In this document: piece after piece, positions 33,467 through 41,769 of the stretch
How the letters are laid out: every line of letters starts with the position of its first letter
Numbering within the stretch: position 1 is the stretch's first letter
Assembly: GCA_964242625.1 (NCBI GenBank)
Contig: CAXTAO010000003.1
Span: 1-64,000, forward strand
DNA from: JASLDZ01 sp964242625
GTDB lineage: Bacteria > Pseudomonadota > Alphaproteobacteria > Caulobacterales > Caulobacteraceae
DNA: 64,000 nucleotides
Direction: 5' to 3'
The notes under the pieces: model-generated
Told to the model about the DNA's origin: nothing
Databases searched by the model: none
The model's input: only the letters and a program-made list of their open reading frames with translations
Position numbers and translations under genes: made by a program

Positions 33467-33639
33467 GCGGGCCGCTCGCAGGGCCGCTCCGCGGCGAGCC
33501 TCCCCCGAAGGCTCTAGGGTGGCCCAGAAAGTCGCATTGATCCTGCACGTCGAGAGGATGCAGGGTGTCCGCGGTGAAGGCTCGATCCGCCTGAACGGCG
33601 CGGCGTGGCCTGCAGTACCCACGGTGGCGAGGCGTTTTC

Positions 33640-34845
33640 ATGCCAGCAGTCAATTCCCACGCTAATGCATCGTCAGCCCGAGGTGCGTACCCCGCTGGAA
33701 ACCCCCTCGCGACGCTGTGCTATCAGAGCCGATCGTCGGAGGAGCCGAACGCCGACGATCTGGACGAGCTCCTCGCCGACGCTCGTGAACGCAACCGCCG
33801 GTTCGGCGTCACGGGCATGCTGGTTCATGAGGGCGATCGCTTCTTCCAGTGGCTGGAGGGTCCAAGCGACGCCCTCAGTGTGCTCTGGAACTCGATCAAC
33901 CGCGACAGGCGCCATACGGACGTAGAGCTCCTGGCCGAAGGCGTGACGCCCGTGCGCCTGTTCAGCGACTGGGACCTGCGATTCCTTGAGCGCGATGCCC
34001 GCGACGCGGCTTCGGACGAGGCGGCCGAGGCGCGAGCCGCCGCTTTTCCGAACGATGAGGAGGGCCCGATCCTCCTCGCGCGCTTGGCGCTCGCCGGCGA
34101 CGACGCGGGGATCACCGAGTTCTTCAGCGCCCGTGCCGTTCTCGGCGAGGACGCGCCCACGCTCTGCCGAGCCCTTTTCGAACCTGCTGCGCGTCGGCTG
34201 GGCGATTGGTGGTGCGAGGACATCTGCAGCAGCTTCGACATCACCCTGGCGCTCGGCAAATTGCAGAGCCTGGTGCGACGGCTCGACCCGAGCAGGCCTA
34301 AGCCACGCCGAGTCGCCCTCGAGGGGCGTCGCGTGCTTGTGTCGCCGCCGCCCAAAGAGACACACCTGCTAGGTGCGACTCTGGTCGGGGGGCTGTTTGC
34401 GCGAGCGGGATGGAGGGTCCAGGCTGAGTTCCCGCATGATGATCCCGAACTGATGGGCCTGGTCAGCACGCAGTGGTTCGACGCTCTCGCCCTGACGCTC
34501 AGCGACGTATTCACTCGTCGCGAACGCCTCGCAGCGCTCATCCAGACCATTAAGGATGTTCGTGCCGCCTCGCGGAACCCGAAGATGGCCGTGATCGTGG
34601 GGGGTCGCGCCTTTCGCTCCAAACAAGATGAGAGGGCGGAATCCGTGGGAGCCGACGTGCACTACGCCTCGGCAAGTCACGCCGTGGAAGACCTCGACTA
34701 CTGGCTGTTCATGCAGCGGTTCGACACCAAGTCTCCTGAGCCGACCGTTTCTGCGCAGGATGCCGCACTTTCGCCCGTTGACGTGGTGCGAATGATCCTA
34801 CCCTCGCTAAAGCAGAGGATCATACCGGCTTCTTCTCGCCACTAG
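33640..34845 (+). CDS. AppA-like blue-light sensor: BLUF domain plus cobalamin/heme-type (SCHIC) domain
   Basis: The 401-residue soluble product has a BLUF domain (about 23-115) with Tyr28 (CYQSRS), Asn52 (ERNRRFGVTG), Gln70 (RFFQWLEGP) and Trp111 (FSDWDL). Every spacing (24, 42 and 41) equals that of Rhodobacter AppA. Residues 140-365 contain a helical segment (RRLGDWWCEDICSSFDITLALG) and a B12-binding-type Rossmann fold. Its PPKETHLLGATLVGG resembles DxHxxG with Glu for Asp and keeps the His. This matches the SCHIC domain of AppA, which binds heme or cobalamin. AppA is an antirepressor of PpsR, and no PpsR or photosynthesis gene is in this window. ATG 33640 has GCGAGG upstream. Confidence 0.9.
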   Translation: MPAVNSHANASSARGAYPAGNPLATLCYQSRSSEEPNADDLDELLADARERNRRFGVTGMLVHEGDRFFQWLEGPSDALSVLWNSINRDRRHTDVELLAEGVTPVRLFSDWDLRFLERDARDAASDEAAEARAAAFPNDEEGPILLARLALAGDDAGITEFFSARAVLGEDAPTLCRALFEPAARRLGDWWCEDICSSFDITLALGKLQSLVRRLDPSRPKPRRVALEGRRVLVSPPPKETHLLGATLVGGLFARAGWRVQAEFPHDDPELMGLVSTQWFDALALTLSDVFTRRERLAALIQTIKDVRAASRNPKMAVIVGGRAFRSKQDERAESVGADVHYASASHAVEDLDYWLFMQRFDTKSPEPTVSAQDAALSPVDVVRMILPSLKQRIIPASSRH

Positions 34846-34986
34846 TTCAGCTATGGGATCGAAGCTGCCAGAGTGTACCTGTAGTCACGCTCTAGCCTTC
34901 CGAGGCTCGTCCTTTAGCTGTGGTCAGCCTTCTGTGAGGCCTTTCGCCGATCAACATGCATCAGCCAGATCGGCTTCGTCAGCCTA

Positions 34987-35020
34987 ACAAGGCGGGCCAC
35001 TAAAAGACGGCTCGCCTTGT
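34987..35020. terminator. Hairpin with 12-nt arms (one mismatch)
   Basis: ACAAGGCGGGCC pairs with GGCTCGCCTTGT across a 10-nt loop in the gap 34846-35105, between the convergent AppA-like gene and the small Lys-rich gene. It is a likely shared terminator. Nothing else was recognised in this gap. Confidence 0.6.
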
Positions 35021-35105
35021 CTCCAACCGCCCTGGGCCCGCTGGGTTTCGGAGAGTCGAGCCGACCGGGACGACATTCGCTGCTCACCAGCCGTTGAGTG
35101 GCGCT

Positions 35106-35198
35106 CTACTTTGTTGATGGTTTCGCCGCGATCTCCTTGGGCTTCTCCTTCTTGGGCTTGCGCGTTTCCTTGTTGCCCTTGACCTGCCCCTTCGCCAT
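35106..35198 (-). CDS. 30-residue Lys-rich conserved small protein
   Basis: The full product starts MAKGQVKGNKETRKPKKEK and ends EIAAKPSTK. Proteins with this beginning are common in alphaproteobacteria and usually overlooked because of their length. It is strongly basic and probably disordered; RNA or ribosome association is a guess. The start is decided by AGGGAGA placed 6 nt before ATG 35198. Longer in-frame starts add unrelated Arg/Cys-rich sequence. Confidence 0.78.
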   Translation of the reverse strand: MAKGQVKGNKETRKPKKEKPKEIAAKPSTK

Positions 35199-35294
35199 GT
35201 CCGTCTCCCTTCGTGCCGAACGACAGCAACGTCGGTAGCCCTCCTGGCGATCCAGTCGAGGTCCGCTCCCGACGGTCTGCGTCGCTCCTCCCCA

Positions 35295-36479
35295 GTGTCT
35301 CGGCCCTTGAGGACGATCCAGCACGTGCAATGCTGCAGTGCAGCATCCATATCCCGTCAGCCGGGCGTTCTGGCTGGGAGCGCGGCCGTGGCGGGACTTG
35401 GGGCGACAGTCGCCGAACTTTTGGCCCGCGCGCGCGATGCAGCGGGGGCGGCCGCGCGGCTAGACCCAGACCTGCGATCGGTGTCGGGCTTTGGACCCAA
35501 CCCGGGCGCGCTGGCGATGTGGCTCCACGCTCCGGAGGGCCTCGCCCCCGGCGCGCCGCTGGTCGTCGTGATGCATGGATGCGGACAGACGGCTGCGGGC
35601 TACGCCGCAGGCGCCGGCTGGATCGAACTCGCCGACCGGTACGGCTTCGCGGTGCTCTGCCCTGAGCAGGTGCGGGGCAATAACCCCAACCTCTGCTTCA
35701 ATTGGTTCGAGGACGCCGACATCAGGCGTGGGTCGGGTGAGGCGGCGTCCATCGCCCAGATGGTGGGGTGGGCGGTTGCGGACCTCGACCTCGACCCTCG
35801 GCGTGTGTTCGTCACGGGACTGTCCGCGGGAGGCGCCATGGCCGCGGTCATGCTCGCCACCTACCCGGACGTCTTCGCCGCGGGCGCGGTCATCGCCGGG
35901 CTGCCCTATCGCGCGGCGTCCGCGGTGGGCCAGGCTCTCGCGGCGATGCGCAGCGTTCCTCAGCTGTCTGCGAAAGCTTGGGGCGACAAGGTGCGCGCCG
36001 CAGCGTCGCCGTCTGGACCGTGGCCGACGATTTCGATCTGGCATGGGGACGCCGATGGTACGGTCACCCCGGCTGCCGCCCAGGCCTTGGCGCTGCAGTG
36101 GTGCGACGTCCATGGCGCGGTCACCCCAGCTGCAGCTCCTGTGGTGACCGGCCGCGATACTCGCACCGCGTGGCTTCGGCCTGACGGCGCGGTCGCCGTC
36201 GAGCTGCACTTGATCGCCGGTCTCGGTCACGGCGCTCCGATCGACTCGAGGAGCCCCGACGGGTGCGGAGCGCCTGCACCTTGGATCCTGGAAGCGGGGG
36301 TGTCCTCAAGCCGGCAGATCGCTCAGTCGTGGGGGATCGTCGGCCTTAGCGGTACAGCTGGCAGGCCTGTCCGACAGCCAGCGAGCCGGGGCGAAGCGGC
36401 GCGCCCGAAGCCGCCCGTGACGACCGACGTGGGCGAGACGATCGCCAGGGCGCTTCGCGGAGCAGGGTTGATGCGATGA
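35295..36479 (+). CDS. PHB-depolymerase/feruloyl-esterase family hydrolase (LpqC type)
   Basis: This alpha/beta hydrolase of the poly(3-hydroxybutyrate) depolymerase/esterase family has the oxyanion region VVVMHGCGQTAAGY. The typical GNNPNLCFNWFEDADIRRGSGEA segment follows, with nucleophile elbow VTGLSAGGAMAA. The acid lies in SIWHGDADGTVTP and the His in LIAGLGHGAPID. Length is up to 394 residues from GTG 35295, but the first ~30 are Cys/Ser-rich. The true start may be the GTG around 35388, just before GLGATVAELLARARDAA. No strong signal peptide is visible, so an intracellular role is possible. The ~60-residue tail lacks similarity to the core. Confidence 0.88.
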   Translation: MSRPLRTIQHVQCCSAASISRQPGVLAGSAAVAGLGATVAELLARARDAAGAAARLDPDLRSVSGFGPNPGALAMWLHAPEGLAPGAPLVVVMHGCGQTAAGYAAGAGWIELADRYGFAVLCPEQVRGNNPNLCFNWFEDADIRRGSGEAASIAQMVGWAVADLDLDPRRVFVTGLSAGGAMAAVMLATYPDVFAAGAVIAGLPYRAASAVGQALAAMRSVPQLSAKAWGDKVRAAASPSGPWPTISIWHGDADGTVTPAAAQALALQWCDVHGAVTPAAAPVVTGRDTRTAWLRPDGAVAVELHLIAGLGHGAPIDSRSPDGCGAPAPWILEAGVSSSRQIAQSWGIVGLSGTAGRPVRQPASRGEAARPKPPVTTDVGETIARALRGAGLMR

Positions 36480-36521
36480 TGCTATCGCCGCGCGGATAGT
36501 CGCAAACCGGGGACGCTCCGA

Positions 36522-36537
36522 TCTTCACTCCTGGCGC
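36522..36537 (+). repeat. Intergenic repeat copy 7 (TCTTCACTCCTGGCGC)
   Basis: This is a degenerate copy (three mismatches) in the 93-bp convergent gap between the esterase and the molybdenum hydroxylase operon. Confidence 0.45.
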
Positions 36538-36572
36538 GTAGCCGACATCTGCTCCGAGCGAAGCGGCGCAGT

Positions 36573-38882
36573 TCAGAGCAGCTTGTCGAGGGTGAGCGGG
36601 AGGTCGCGCACGCGCCGTGCCGTCGCGTTGAACACCGCGTTGGCGACGGCCGCCCCGACGCCCGTGATGCCGATCTCGCCGATGCCGCGCGCGCCCATGG
36701 GGGCATGCGGGTCGGGCTCGTCGGTCCAGATCACGTCGATCTGCGGAACGTCCAGCTGCACCGGCACGTGATACTCGGCGAGGGATGGGTTCATGATGCG
36801 CCCGGTCCGCTCGTCGAACAGCGTCTCCTCCATCATGGCCAGGCCCAGGCCCATGATGATGCCACCGCGAAATTGGCTGGTGGCGGTCTTAGCGTTGAGG
36901 ATCCGGCCGCAATCGAACGAGCCTAGGAAGCGCGTGATGCGCAGCTCGCCGGTGACGGCGTTCACCCTCGCCTCGCAGAACATGGCGGCGTGGCTGTGCA
37001 TGCTCCAGTGCTGCAGCTCCAGCGGCGGCGGGGCTTCCGCCTCCACCGTCACCTCGTCGCGGGCGGCGCGCGTCAGGATGGAGCGATAGCTTTCGCAGCG
37101 GCTCTCGTCCTCAAGCGCGCAGAGCCCGCCGTCGAGCCCGCCCACCTCGTCGACGCTGAGGCCGGCGAGCGGCGAGTCGTTGCCGGCGAGCTTCAGGAGC
37201 TCGCCCACCAGCTTGCGGTGCGCGGTGATGACCGACATGCCCACCGAGGCCGTCTGCTGAGAACCGCCCGCCAGCACCACGCCGGGCAGGGTGTTGTCGG
37301 CGTAGCGGAACTCGATGTCTTCCATCGCGAGCCCAAGCCGCTCGGCGGCGACCTGGGTGTGAGCGGTGGCGGTACCCATGCCCATCTCGTGCGCGGCGAT
37401 GGACACGACGGCCCGCCCCTCGCGAGTGAGGCTGATCCGCGCCGCCCCGCCCGGCATGCGGTAGTACGGGTAGGTGCCCGCGGCGCAGCCGAGGCCCACG
37501 CGCCAATCGCCGTCGCGCTGCTCTCCGGGCGCGGTGCGCGCGCTCCAGCCGAAGCGCTCGGCCCCGTCGCGCCACATGCGCTCGGTGTCGCGCTGCGAGA
37601 AGGGCAGGCCGAGCGTCGGGTCCTTCTCGGGCTCATTGCGCAGGCGCAGCTCGATCGGGTCGAGGTGCATGGCGTGGGCCAGCTCGTCGACCGCGGACTC
37701 GAGCCCGAAGGTGCCCACCGCCTCGCCCGGCGCGCGCATGAAGGTATTGGCGACCATGTTGAGCTTCACGGTCTCGACGTCGAGCTTGAAGCTTTCGGCG
37801 GCGTAGGCGCTTCGCGCGGGCAGGATGAAGGGTTCGGGGAAGCTGTTGTGCGGCGTCATGGCGGTGACGCCTTCGTGGACGATCGCCTGGAACTTGCCCT
37901 CGGCGTCGGCGCCGATGGCCACGCGCTGCTCGGTCAGGCTGCGACCGCCCACGATGCGGAACACCCCCTCGCGCGAGAGCGCCATGCGCACGGGGCGTCC
38001 CGCCAGCTTGGCCGCCGCGGCCGCCAGCACCTGATGCTGCCACAGGCACTTGCTGCCGAACCCGCCGCCCACGAAGGGGGAGGTGACGTGCACCTGTTCT
38101 TCTTTGATCCCGAAGGTCTGGGCGATGGTCCAGGCCTCGTGGTCGACCAGCTGGGTGGCGTCGTGGATGCGCAGCTCGTCGCCCGTCCACATCAGGGTGC
38201 AGCCGTGCAGCTCGATGGGGTTGTGGCTGTGACGCGGCGTGGTGTAGCGCGCGTCCACCTTGAAGGCCGACGCGGCGAGCTTCGCCTCGGCGTGATGCTG
38301 CTCCATCCGGAGCGGCTGGCCCATGAAGACGCCGGGCTCGGTCCCTTTCGCCTTCGCTTCGGCCAGGGCGGTTACGCCGGCCTCCTCTGCGTAGGTCACG
38401 CGGATCAGCGACTGGGCGTAGTCGGCCTGCTCCTGCGTGTCCGCCAGAACCAGGGCGATGGGCTGGCCGTTCCAGTGCACGACGTCGTCCTGCATCACCG
38501 GCACGTCGTCGCCACCCGCCGCCTTCGCCTCGCTCATAAAGGGCGGCATGGGCTTCAGCCGCGGCGCGTTCTTGTGCGTCATGACGAGCGCCACCCCCGG
38601 CGCCGCCTCGGCCGCCGAGGTGTCGAGGGCTGTGATGCGGCCCTTGGCGATCGTGGAGAACTTAAGCGCCGCGTAGAGCATCCCATCGAGCGCGAATTCG
38701 GCGGCGAAGGTCGCCTGGCCCGCCACCTTGAGCGGGCCGTCGATGCGCGAGATCGGGGCGCCGATGAGCCCGTGCTTGTGGCGGATCAGAGGATCGGGCT
38801 TACCGCCGGGGATCAGGGCGTCGGGCGCGAGCGCGACCGCCTTCTTGACCACACCCTGCATGGCTTCCTGAAACACGCTCAT
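36573..38882 (-). CDS. Xanthine-dehydrogenase-family molybdopterin-binding catalytic subunit
   Basis: This is the large catalytic subunit (769 residues) of a molybdenum hydroxylase that oxidises aldehydes or N-heterocycles. PaoC-like features are IDGPLKVAGQATFAAEF near the N-terminus, the GGGFGSKCLWQHQ loop, FMRAPGEAVG, GGSQQTASVG, and the C-terminal active-site Glu in GARGIGEIGITG. It has no Tat signal. It is the last gene of a three-gene minus-strand operon in the order [2Fe-2S], FAD, Mo, with a 10-bp gap from the FAD subunit and GAGGAG upstream of ATG 38882. No XdhC-type maturation factor is visible downstream. Confidence 0.95.
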   Translation of the reverse strand: MSVFQEAMQGVVKKAVALAPDALIPGGKPDPLIRHKHGLIGAPISRIDGPLKVAGQATFAAEFALDGMLYAALKFSTIAKGRITALDTSAAEAAPGVALVMTHKNAPRLKPMPPFMSEAKAAGGDDVPVMQDDVVHWNGQPIALVLADTQEQADYAQSLIRVTYAEEAGVTALAEAKAKGTEPGVFMGQPLRMEQHHAEAKLAASAFKVDARYTTPRHSHNPIELHGCTLMWTGDELRIHDATQLVDHEAWTIAQTFGIKEEQVHVTSPFVGGGFGSKCLWQHQVLAAAAAKLAGRPVRMALSREGVFRIVGGRSLTEQRVAIGADAEGKFQAIVHEGVTAMTPHNSFPEPFILPARSAYAAESFKLDVETVKLNMVANTFMRAPGEAVGTFGLESAVDELAHAMHLDPIELRLRNEPEKDPTLGLPFSQRDTERMWRDGAERFGWSARTAPGEQRDGDWRVGLGCAAGTYPYYRMPGGAARISLTREGRAVVSIAAHEMGMGTATAHTQVAAERLGLAMEDIEFRYADNTLPGVVLAGGSQQTASVGMSVITAHRKLVGELLKLAGNDSPLAGLSVDEVGGLDGGLCALEDESRCESYRSILTRAARDEVTVEAEAPPPLELQHWSMHSHAAMFCEARVNAVTGELRITRFLGSFDCGRILNAKTATSQFRGGIIMGLGLAMMEETLFDERTGRIMNPSLAEYHVPVQLDVPQIDVIWTDEPDPHAPMGARGIGEIGITGVGAAVANAVFNATARRVRDLPLTLDKLL

Positions 38883-38892
38883 GGAGGGCTCC

Positions 38893-39867
38893 TCAGACCT
38901 GGGCGAGCTTGGTCAGCGTATCGACGATGAGGCGCCTGGCCAGCTCGACCTTGAAGGCGTTGTCGCGCAAGGGTCTCGCCGGCGCGAGCTCGGCGGTGGC
39001 GGCGGCGGTGAACGCCTCGCGCGTCGCCGGGCCGCCGACGAGGCGCGCTTCGGCCACCGACGCGCGCCACGGCTTGTGGGCCACGCCGCCCAGCGCCAGG
39101 CGCACGGACTGCACGGTCCCACCCTCCACCTCGAGAGCCGCGGCCAGCGATACGAGCGCAAATGCGTACGAGGCGCGGTCGCGCACCTTGCGGTAGATCG
39201 ATCGGCCAGGGGGCGGCGGAGGCAAGGTCACCGCCGTGATAAGCTCGCCCGGCAGGAGCTCCGTCTCGACCTGCGGGGTTTCGCCCGGCAGGCGGTGGAA
39301 GTCGGCGAAAGCGATTTCCCGCCCGCCGCGGGGGCCCGTCACCTCCACCACCGCGTCCAACGCCGCCAGCGGCACGCACATGTCGGAGGGGAAGGTCGCC
39401 ACGCAGGCGTCGGAGGCGCCCAGGATCGCGTGCAGGCGGGTGAAGCCCTCCAGCGCGTCGCAGCCGGCGCCGGGCTCGCGCTTGTTGCAGCGCGCCGCGT
39501 CGTCGTAGAAGTAGGTGCATCGGGTGCGCTGCAGCAGGTTGCCGCCCACCGTCGCCATGTTGCGGATTTGCGCCGAGGCCCCCGCCAGGATCGCCTGAGA
39601 CAGCAGGGGGTAGCGCGCACGCACGTGCGCGTCGGCGGCGAGCGCGGTGTTCTTCACCCCCGCGCCGATGCGCAGGCCGCCTTCCGGCGTGTCCTTAATC
39701 TCGCGCGAGAGGCCGGTCACGTCCACGAGGGTGCGCGGGCGCTCGATCGTCTCGCGCATGAGGTCGACGAGGTTGGTGCCGCCGCCCAGGTACTTGGCTC
39801 CGGCCTGCGCCGCGAGCGCCAGCGCCGCGTCGGTGTCGGAGGCGCGTTCGTAGAGGAAGGGCGTCAT
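38893..39867 (-). CDS. FAD-binding subunit of molybdenum hydroxylase with [4Fe-4S] insertion
   Basis: The 324-residue product has the CO-dehydrogenase-flavoprotein fold: the FAD loop GGGTNLVDLMR (about 37), the TVGGNLLQRTRC motif (about 115) and a C-terminal CODH domain. Inside lies a Cys-rich loop with spacing as in PaoB of the E. coli periplasmic aldehyde oxidase: RTRCTYFYDDAARCNKREPG, then AGC, and later DAC and SDMC. This loop carries an extra [4Fe-4S] cluster in PaoB-type and 4-hydroxybenzoyl-CoA reductase-type enzymes. The start overlaps the [2Fe-2S] subunit stop as ATGA. Confidence 0.94.
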   Translation of the reverse strand: MTPFLYERASDTDAALALAAQAGAKYLGGGTNLVDLMRETIERPRTLVDVTGLSREIKDTPEGGLRIGAGVKNTALAADAHVRARYPLLSQAILAGASAQIRNMATVGGNLLQRTRCTYFYDDAARCNKREPGAGCDALEGFTRLHAILGASDACVATFPSDMCVPLAALDAVVEVTGPRGGREIAFADFHRLPGETPQVETELLPGELITAVTLPPPPPGRSIYRKVRDRASYAFALVSLAAALEVEGGTVQSVRLALGGVAHKPWRASVAEARLVGGPATREAFTAAATAELAPARPLRDNAFKVELARRLIVDTLTKLAQV

Positions 39868-40397
39868 CAGGCGGCCTCGCGCGCGTCGGCTTCGCGCCGG
39901 GCGTCGCCATACGTCTCGACGATGGCGTCGGCGATGCCGTTGTAGGCGCCGCAGCGGCAGAGGTTGCCGCTCATCCGCTCGCGCAGCTCGTCGTGGGTGA
40001 GTTCGAAGTGCTCAGCCGAAACATCGGCGCTGACGAAGCTCGGCACCCCGCGCTCCAGCTCGCCCGCCATGCCCACCGCCGAGCAGATCTGGCCGGGGGT
40101 GCAATAGCCGCACTGCAGCCCGTCGTGGGAGACGAACGCCGCCTGCAGCGGGTGCAGCGCGCCAGGCGCGCCCAGCCCCTCGATGGTGGTGATCTCGCGG
40201 CCTTGGTACTGCACGGCGAGCGCCAGGCAGCTGTTGATGCGCTCCCCGTCGACCAGCACGGTGCAGGCCCCGCACGCGCCCTGGTTGCAGCCCTTCTTGG
40301 TGCCGGCGAGCCCCAGGTGCTCGCGCAGGAGGTCCAGCAGCGACAACCGCGCATCGAACTCGGCGTCGACCGGTCGCCGGTTGATCAGAAACCGCAT
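39867..40397 (-). CDS. [2Fe-2S] subunit of molybdenum hydroxylase
   Basis: The 176-residue electron-transfer subunit has a plant-ferredoxin-type cluster (KKGCNQGACGACTVLVDG...INSCLALA) and a C-terminal helical cluster domain (LQCGYCTPGQ ... MSGNLCRCGAYNGI). ATG 40397 is fixed by GGAGGAT 5 nt upstream. This gives MRFLINRRPVDAEFD with no Tat leader, whereas PaoA of E. coli is exported by Tat. The complex is thus probably cytoplasmic. It is the first gene of the operon; its promoter lies in 40398-40766. Confidence 0.95.
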   Translation of the reverse strand: MRFLINRRPVDAEFDARLSLLDLLREHLGLAGTKKGCNQGACGACTVLVDGERINSCLALAVQYQGREITTIEGLGAPGALHPLQAAFVSHDGLQCGYCTPGQICSAVGMAGELERGVPSFVSADVSAEHFELTHDELRERMSGNLCRCGAYNGIADAIVETYGDARREADAREAA

Positions 40398-40766
40398 GGG
40401 ATCCTCCGAAGGCCCGACCGTTCTACGCCCACACCGACGGGCCTGTCTTGCACTTCGAAGCCGCTCCGAGCGGGCACGCGACCAGGAGCCCACGAGCGCC
40501 GCGCTCATGAGAGGGTCCCGTCGCAGGCGGTAAGCCGGCGTCCGCTTCTGGCGCTCTCTTGTCACCGCTCCGTCTCCGGGGACAGATGGTGAAGGCCATT
40601 TCCGCGGCGCAAGCCGGCGGAAGCTGCGACGCGCGACCTCGTCCGTCGTGGTGCGGCGCCTCTCCGTCGATGGGCGCTGGGTTTTCCTGCTCGCGGCGCT
40701 GCGGGGCGCCGACGGCCGGCCTCCCAGTTGGGTGGCGGCTCGACAGCGAGCGCGGCCGCGCATGGG
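40398..40766. other. 369-bp intergenic region with one repeat copy and possible tiny ORFs
   Basis: It contains the molybdenum hydroxylase promoter at its left end and repeat copy 8 at 40539-40554. The right half has a frame ending at 40770 that reads VVRRLSVDGRWVFLLAALRG (from GTG 40648), immediately overlapping the small ORF at 40767. Confidence 0.45.
40539..40554 (+). repeat. Intergenic repeat copy 8 (CGTCCGCTTCTGGCGC)
   Basis: It has two mismatches to the consensus and lies 142 bp upstream of the molybdenum hydroxylase operon start. Confidence 0.7.
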
Positions 40767-40770
40767 ATGA
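40648..40770 (+). CDS. Possible 40-residue small protein (doubtful)
   Basis: The GTG 40648 frame reads VVRRLSVDGRWVFLLAALRG and ends RQRARPRMG at TGA 40768-40770. It overlaps the next small frame as ATGGGATGATG, a coupling-like arrangement. No Shine-Dalgarno was found, and a frame open further upstream lacks a standard start. The composition (hydrophobic centre, basic end) is plausible but not conclusive. Confidence 0.28.
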   Translation: MVRRLSVDGRWVFLLAALRGADGRPPSWVAARQRARPRMG

Positions 40771-40901
40771 TGTCCGACGATCTCGCCGCCCTGCTCTGGA
40801 AGGGAGGCGATCGGCGCTGGAGCGTGGTGGTCTACGCCGCGGGCCCCACGGACGTCGTCTGGGCGGACTGGCCCACCACCGACGGGCTCCCGCTTCGCTG
40901 A
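40767..40901 (+). CDS. Possible 44-residue small protein
   Basis: Tandem ATGATG at 40767/40770 opens a frame MSDDLAALLWKGGDRRWSVV, followed by VYAAGPTDVVWADWPTTDG. The pattern is a helix followed by two strands, with four Trp. The composition is more protein-like than the competing frames. It stands alone between the molybdenum hydroxylase operon and the HAD gene, with GCGCATGGG rather than a clear ribosome site upstream. Confidence 0.35.
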   Translation: MMSDDLAALLWKGGDRRWSVVVYAAGPTDVVWADWPTTDGLPLR

Positions 40902-41094
40902 TCGGTCACTGACGGACTTCAGCCCGCAGCCGGCGAGCGGCCCTTCAGCCCCTGCGGGTCATAGGGTGGCAAGCCCCTTTCGGGGAGCAGCCACTCCGAT
41001 GGCCCGCCTCCCGGTCTCGCGTGGGAGACTCGGCCCGGCGCGACTAGCGACCGCCGACCGGGAACCCGGCCGCGCGTCGCCGCTTGCCCCTCCC

Positions 41095-41757
41095 GTGACC
41101 ATCAGGGCCGTCCTCTTCGATCTCGACGGCACGCTCGTCGACAGCAACGACCTGCACGTGCGCGCCTGGCTCGAGGTGTTCGACGCCAAGGGCGTCCACG
41201 TCAGCGCGCAGGCCGTCCACGCCCAGATCGGGAAGGGAGCCGACCTCCTCGTGCCGGCGCTGATTCCGGGCGCGGACCCGCAGACGGCGGACGCGTTCGG
41301 GCACGCCCATGGAGAACGCTTCAAGGCGGCGTACCTCCAGCAGGTCCGCCCGTTCCCGGCCGCGCACGACCTCCTCGCCCGCGTGCGGTCCTCCGGTCGT
41401 CGCGTGGTCGTCGCGTCCTCGGCCTCAACGCCGGAGCTCGACCACTACCTCGAGCTTCTGGGCGCCCGCGCTCTCGTGGAGGCGACCACGACGGCCGACG
41501 ATGTCCAGACGTCCAAGCCCGCCCCCGACATCTTCGCCGAGGCGCTGAGAAGGGTCGACGTAGCGAGCGACGAGGCGGTGGCCGTCGGCGACAGCCCCTA
41601 CGACGTCGAAGCGGCGGCCCGCGCCGGCGCCGGCACGGTCGCCCTGCGCTCCGGCGGCTTCGACGACGCCACGCTGCAGGACGCGGGCGCGACCGCCCTC
41701 TACGACGACGTGGCCTCCCTCCTGGTCGGGTTCGACGCGTCTCCTCTCAACGGTTGA
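41095..41757 (+). CDS. HAD-superfamily hydrolase (beta-phosphoglucomutase/phosphatase type)
   Basis: The 220-residue protein is HAD subfamily IA with an N-terminal cap. Motif I is FDLDGTLVDSND (nucleophile and acid/base Asp), motif II is VVVASSAST, motif III Lys is in TSKPAPDIF, and motif IV is VGDSPYDVEAA. The cap has LHVRAWLEVFDAKGV and HAQIGKGADLLVP. A sugar-phosphate substrate, for phosphatase or mutase activity, is typical. GTG 41095 is chosen because the strand with motif I follows at once; an upstream ATG 40966 adds 43 Arg/Pro-rich residues. The next gene follows after 12 bp, suggesting an operon. Confidence 0.92.
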   Translation: MTIRAVLFDLDGTLVDSNDLHVRAWLEVFDAKGVHVSAQAVHAQIGKGADLLVPALIPGADPQTADAFGHAHGERFKAAYLQQVRPFPAAHDLLARVRSSGRRVVVASSASTPELDHYLELLGARALVEATTTADDVQTSKPAPDIFAEALRRVDVASDEAVAVGDSPYDVEAAARAGAGTVALRSGGFDDATLQDAGATALYDDVASLLVGFDASPLNG

Positions 41758-41769
41758 AGGGCTCGACCT

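Noticed and set aside
36990..38930. A 646-codon plus-strand frame
   Set aside because: It is antisense to the molybdenum hydroxylase large subunit, whose motifs are complete; the antisense product has shadow-like composition.
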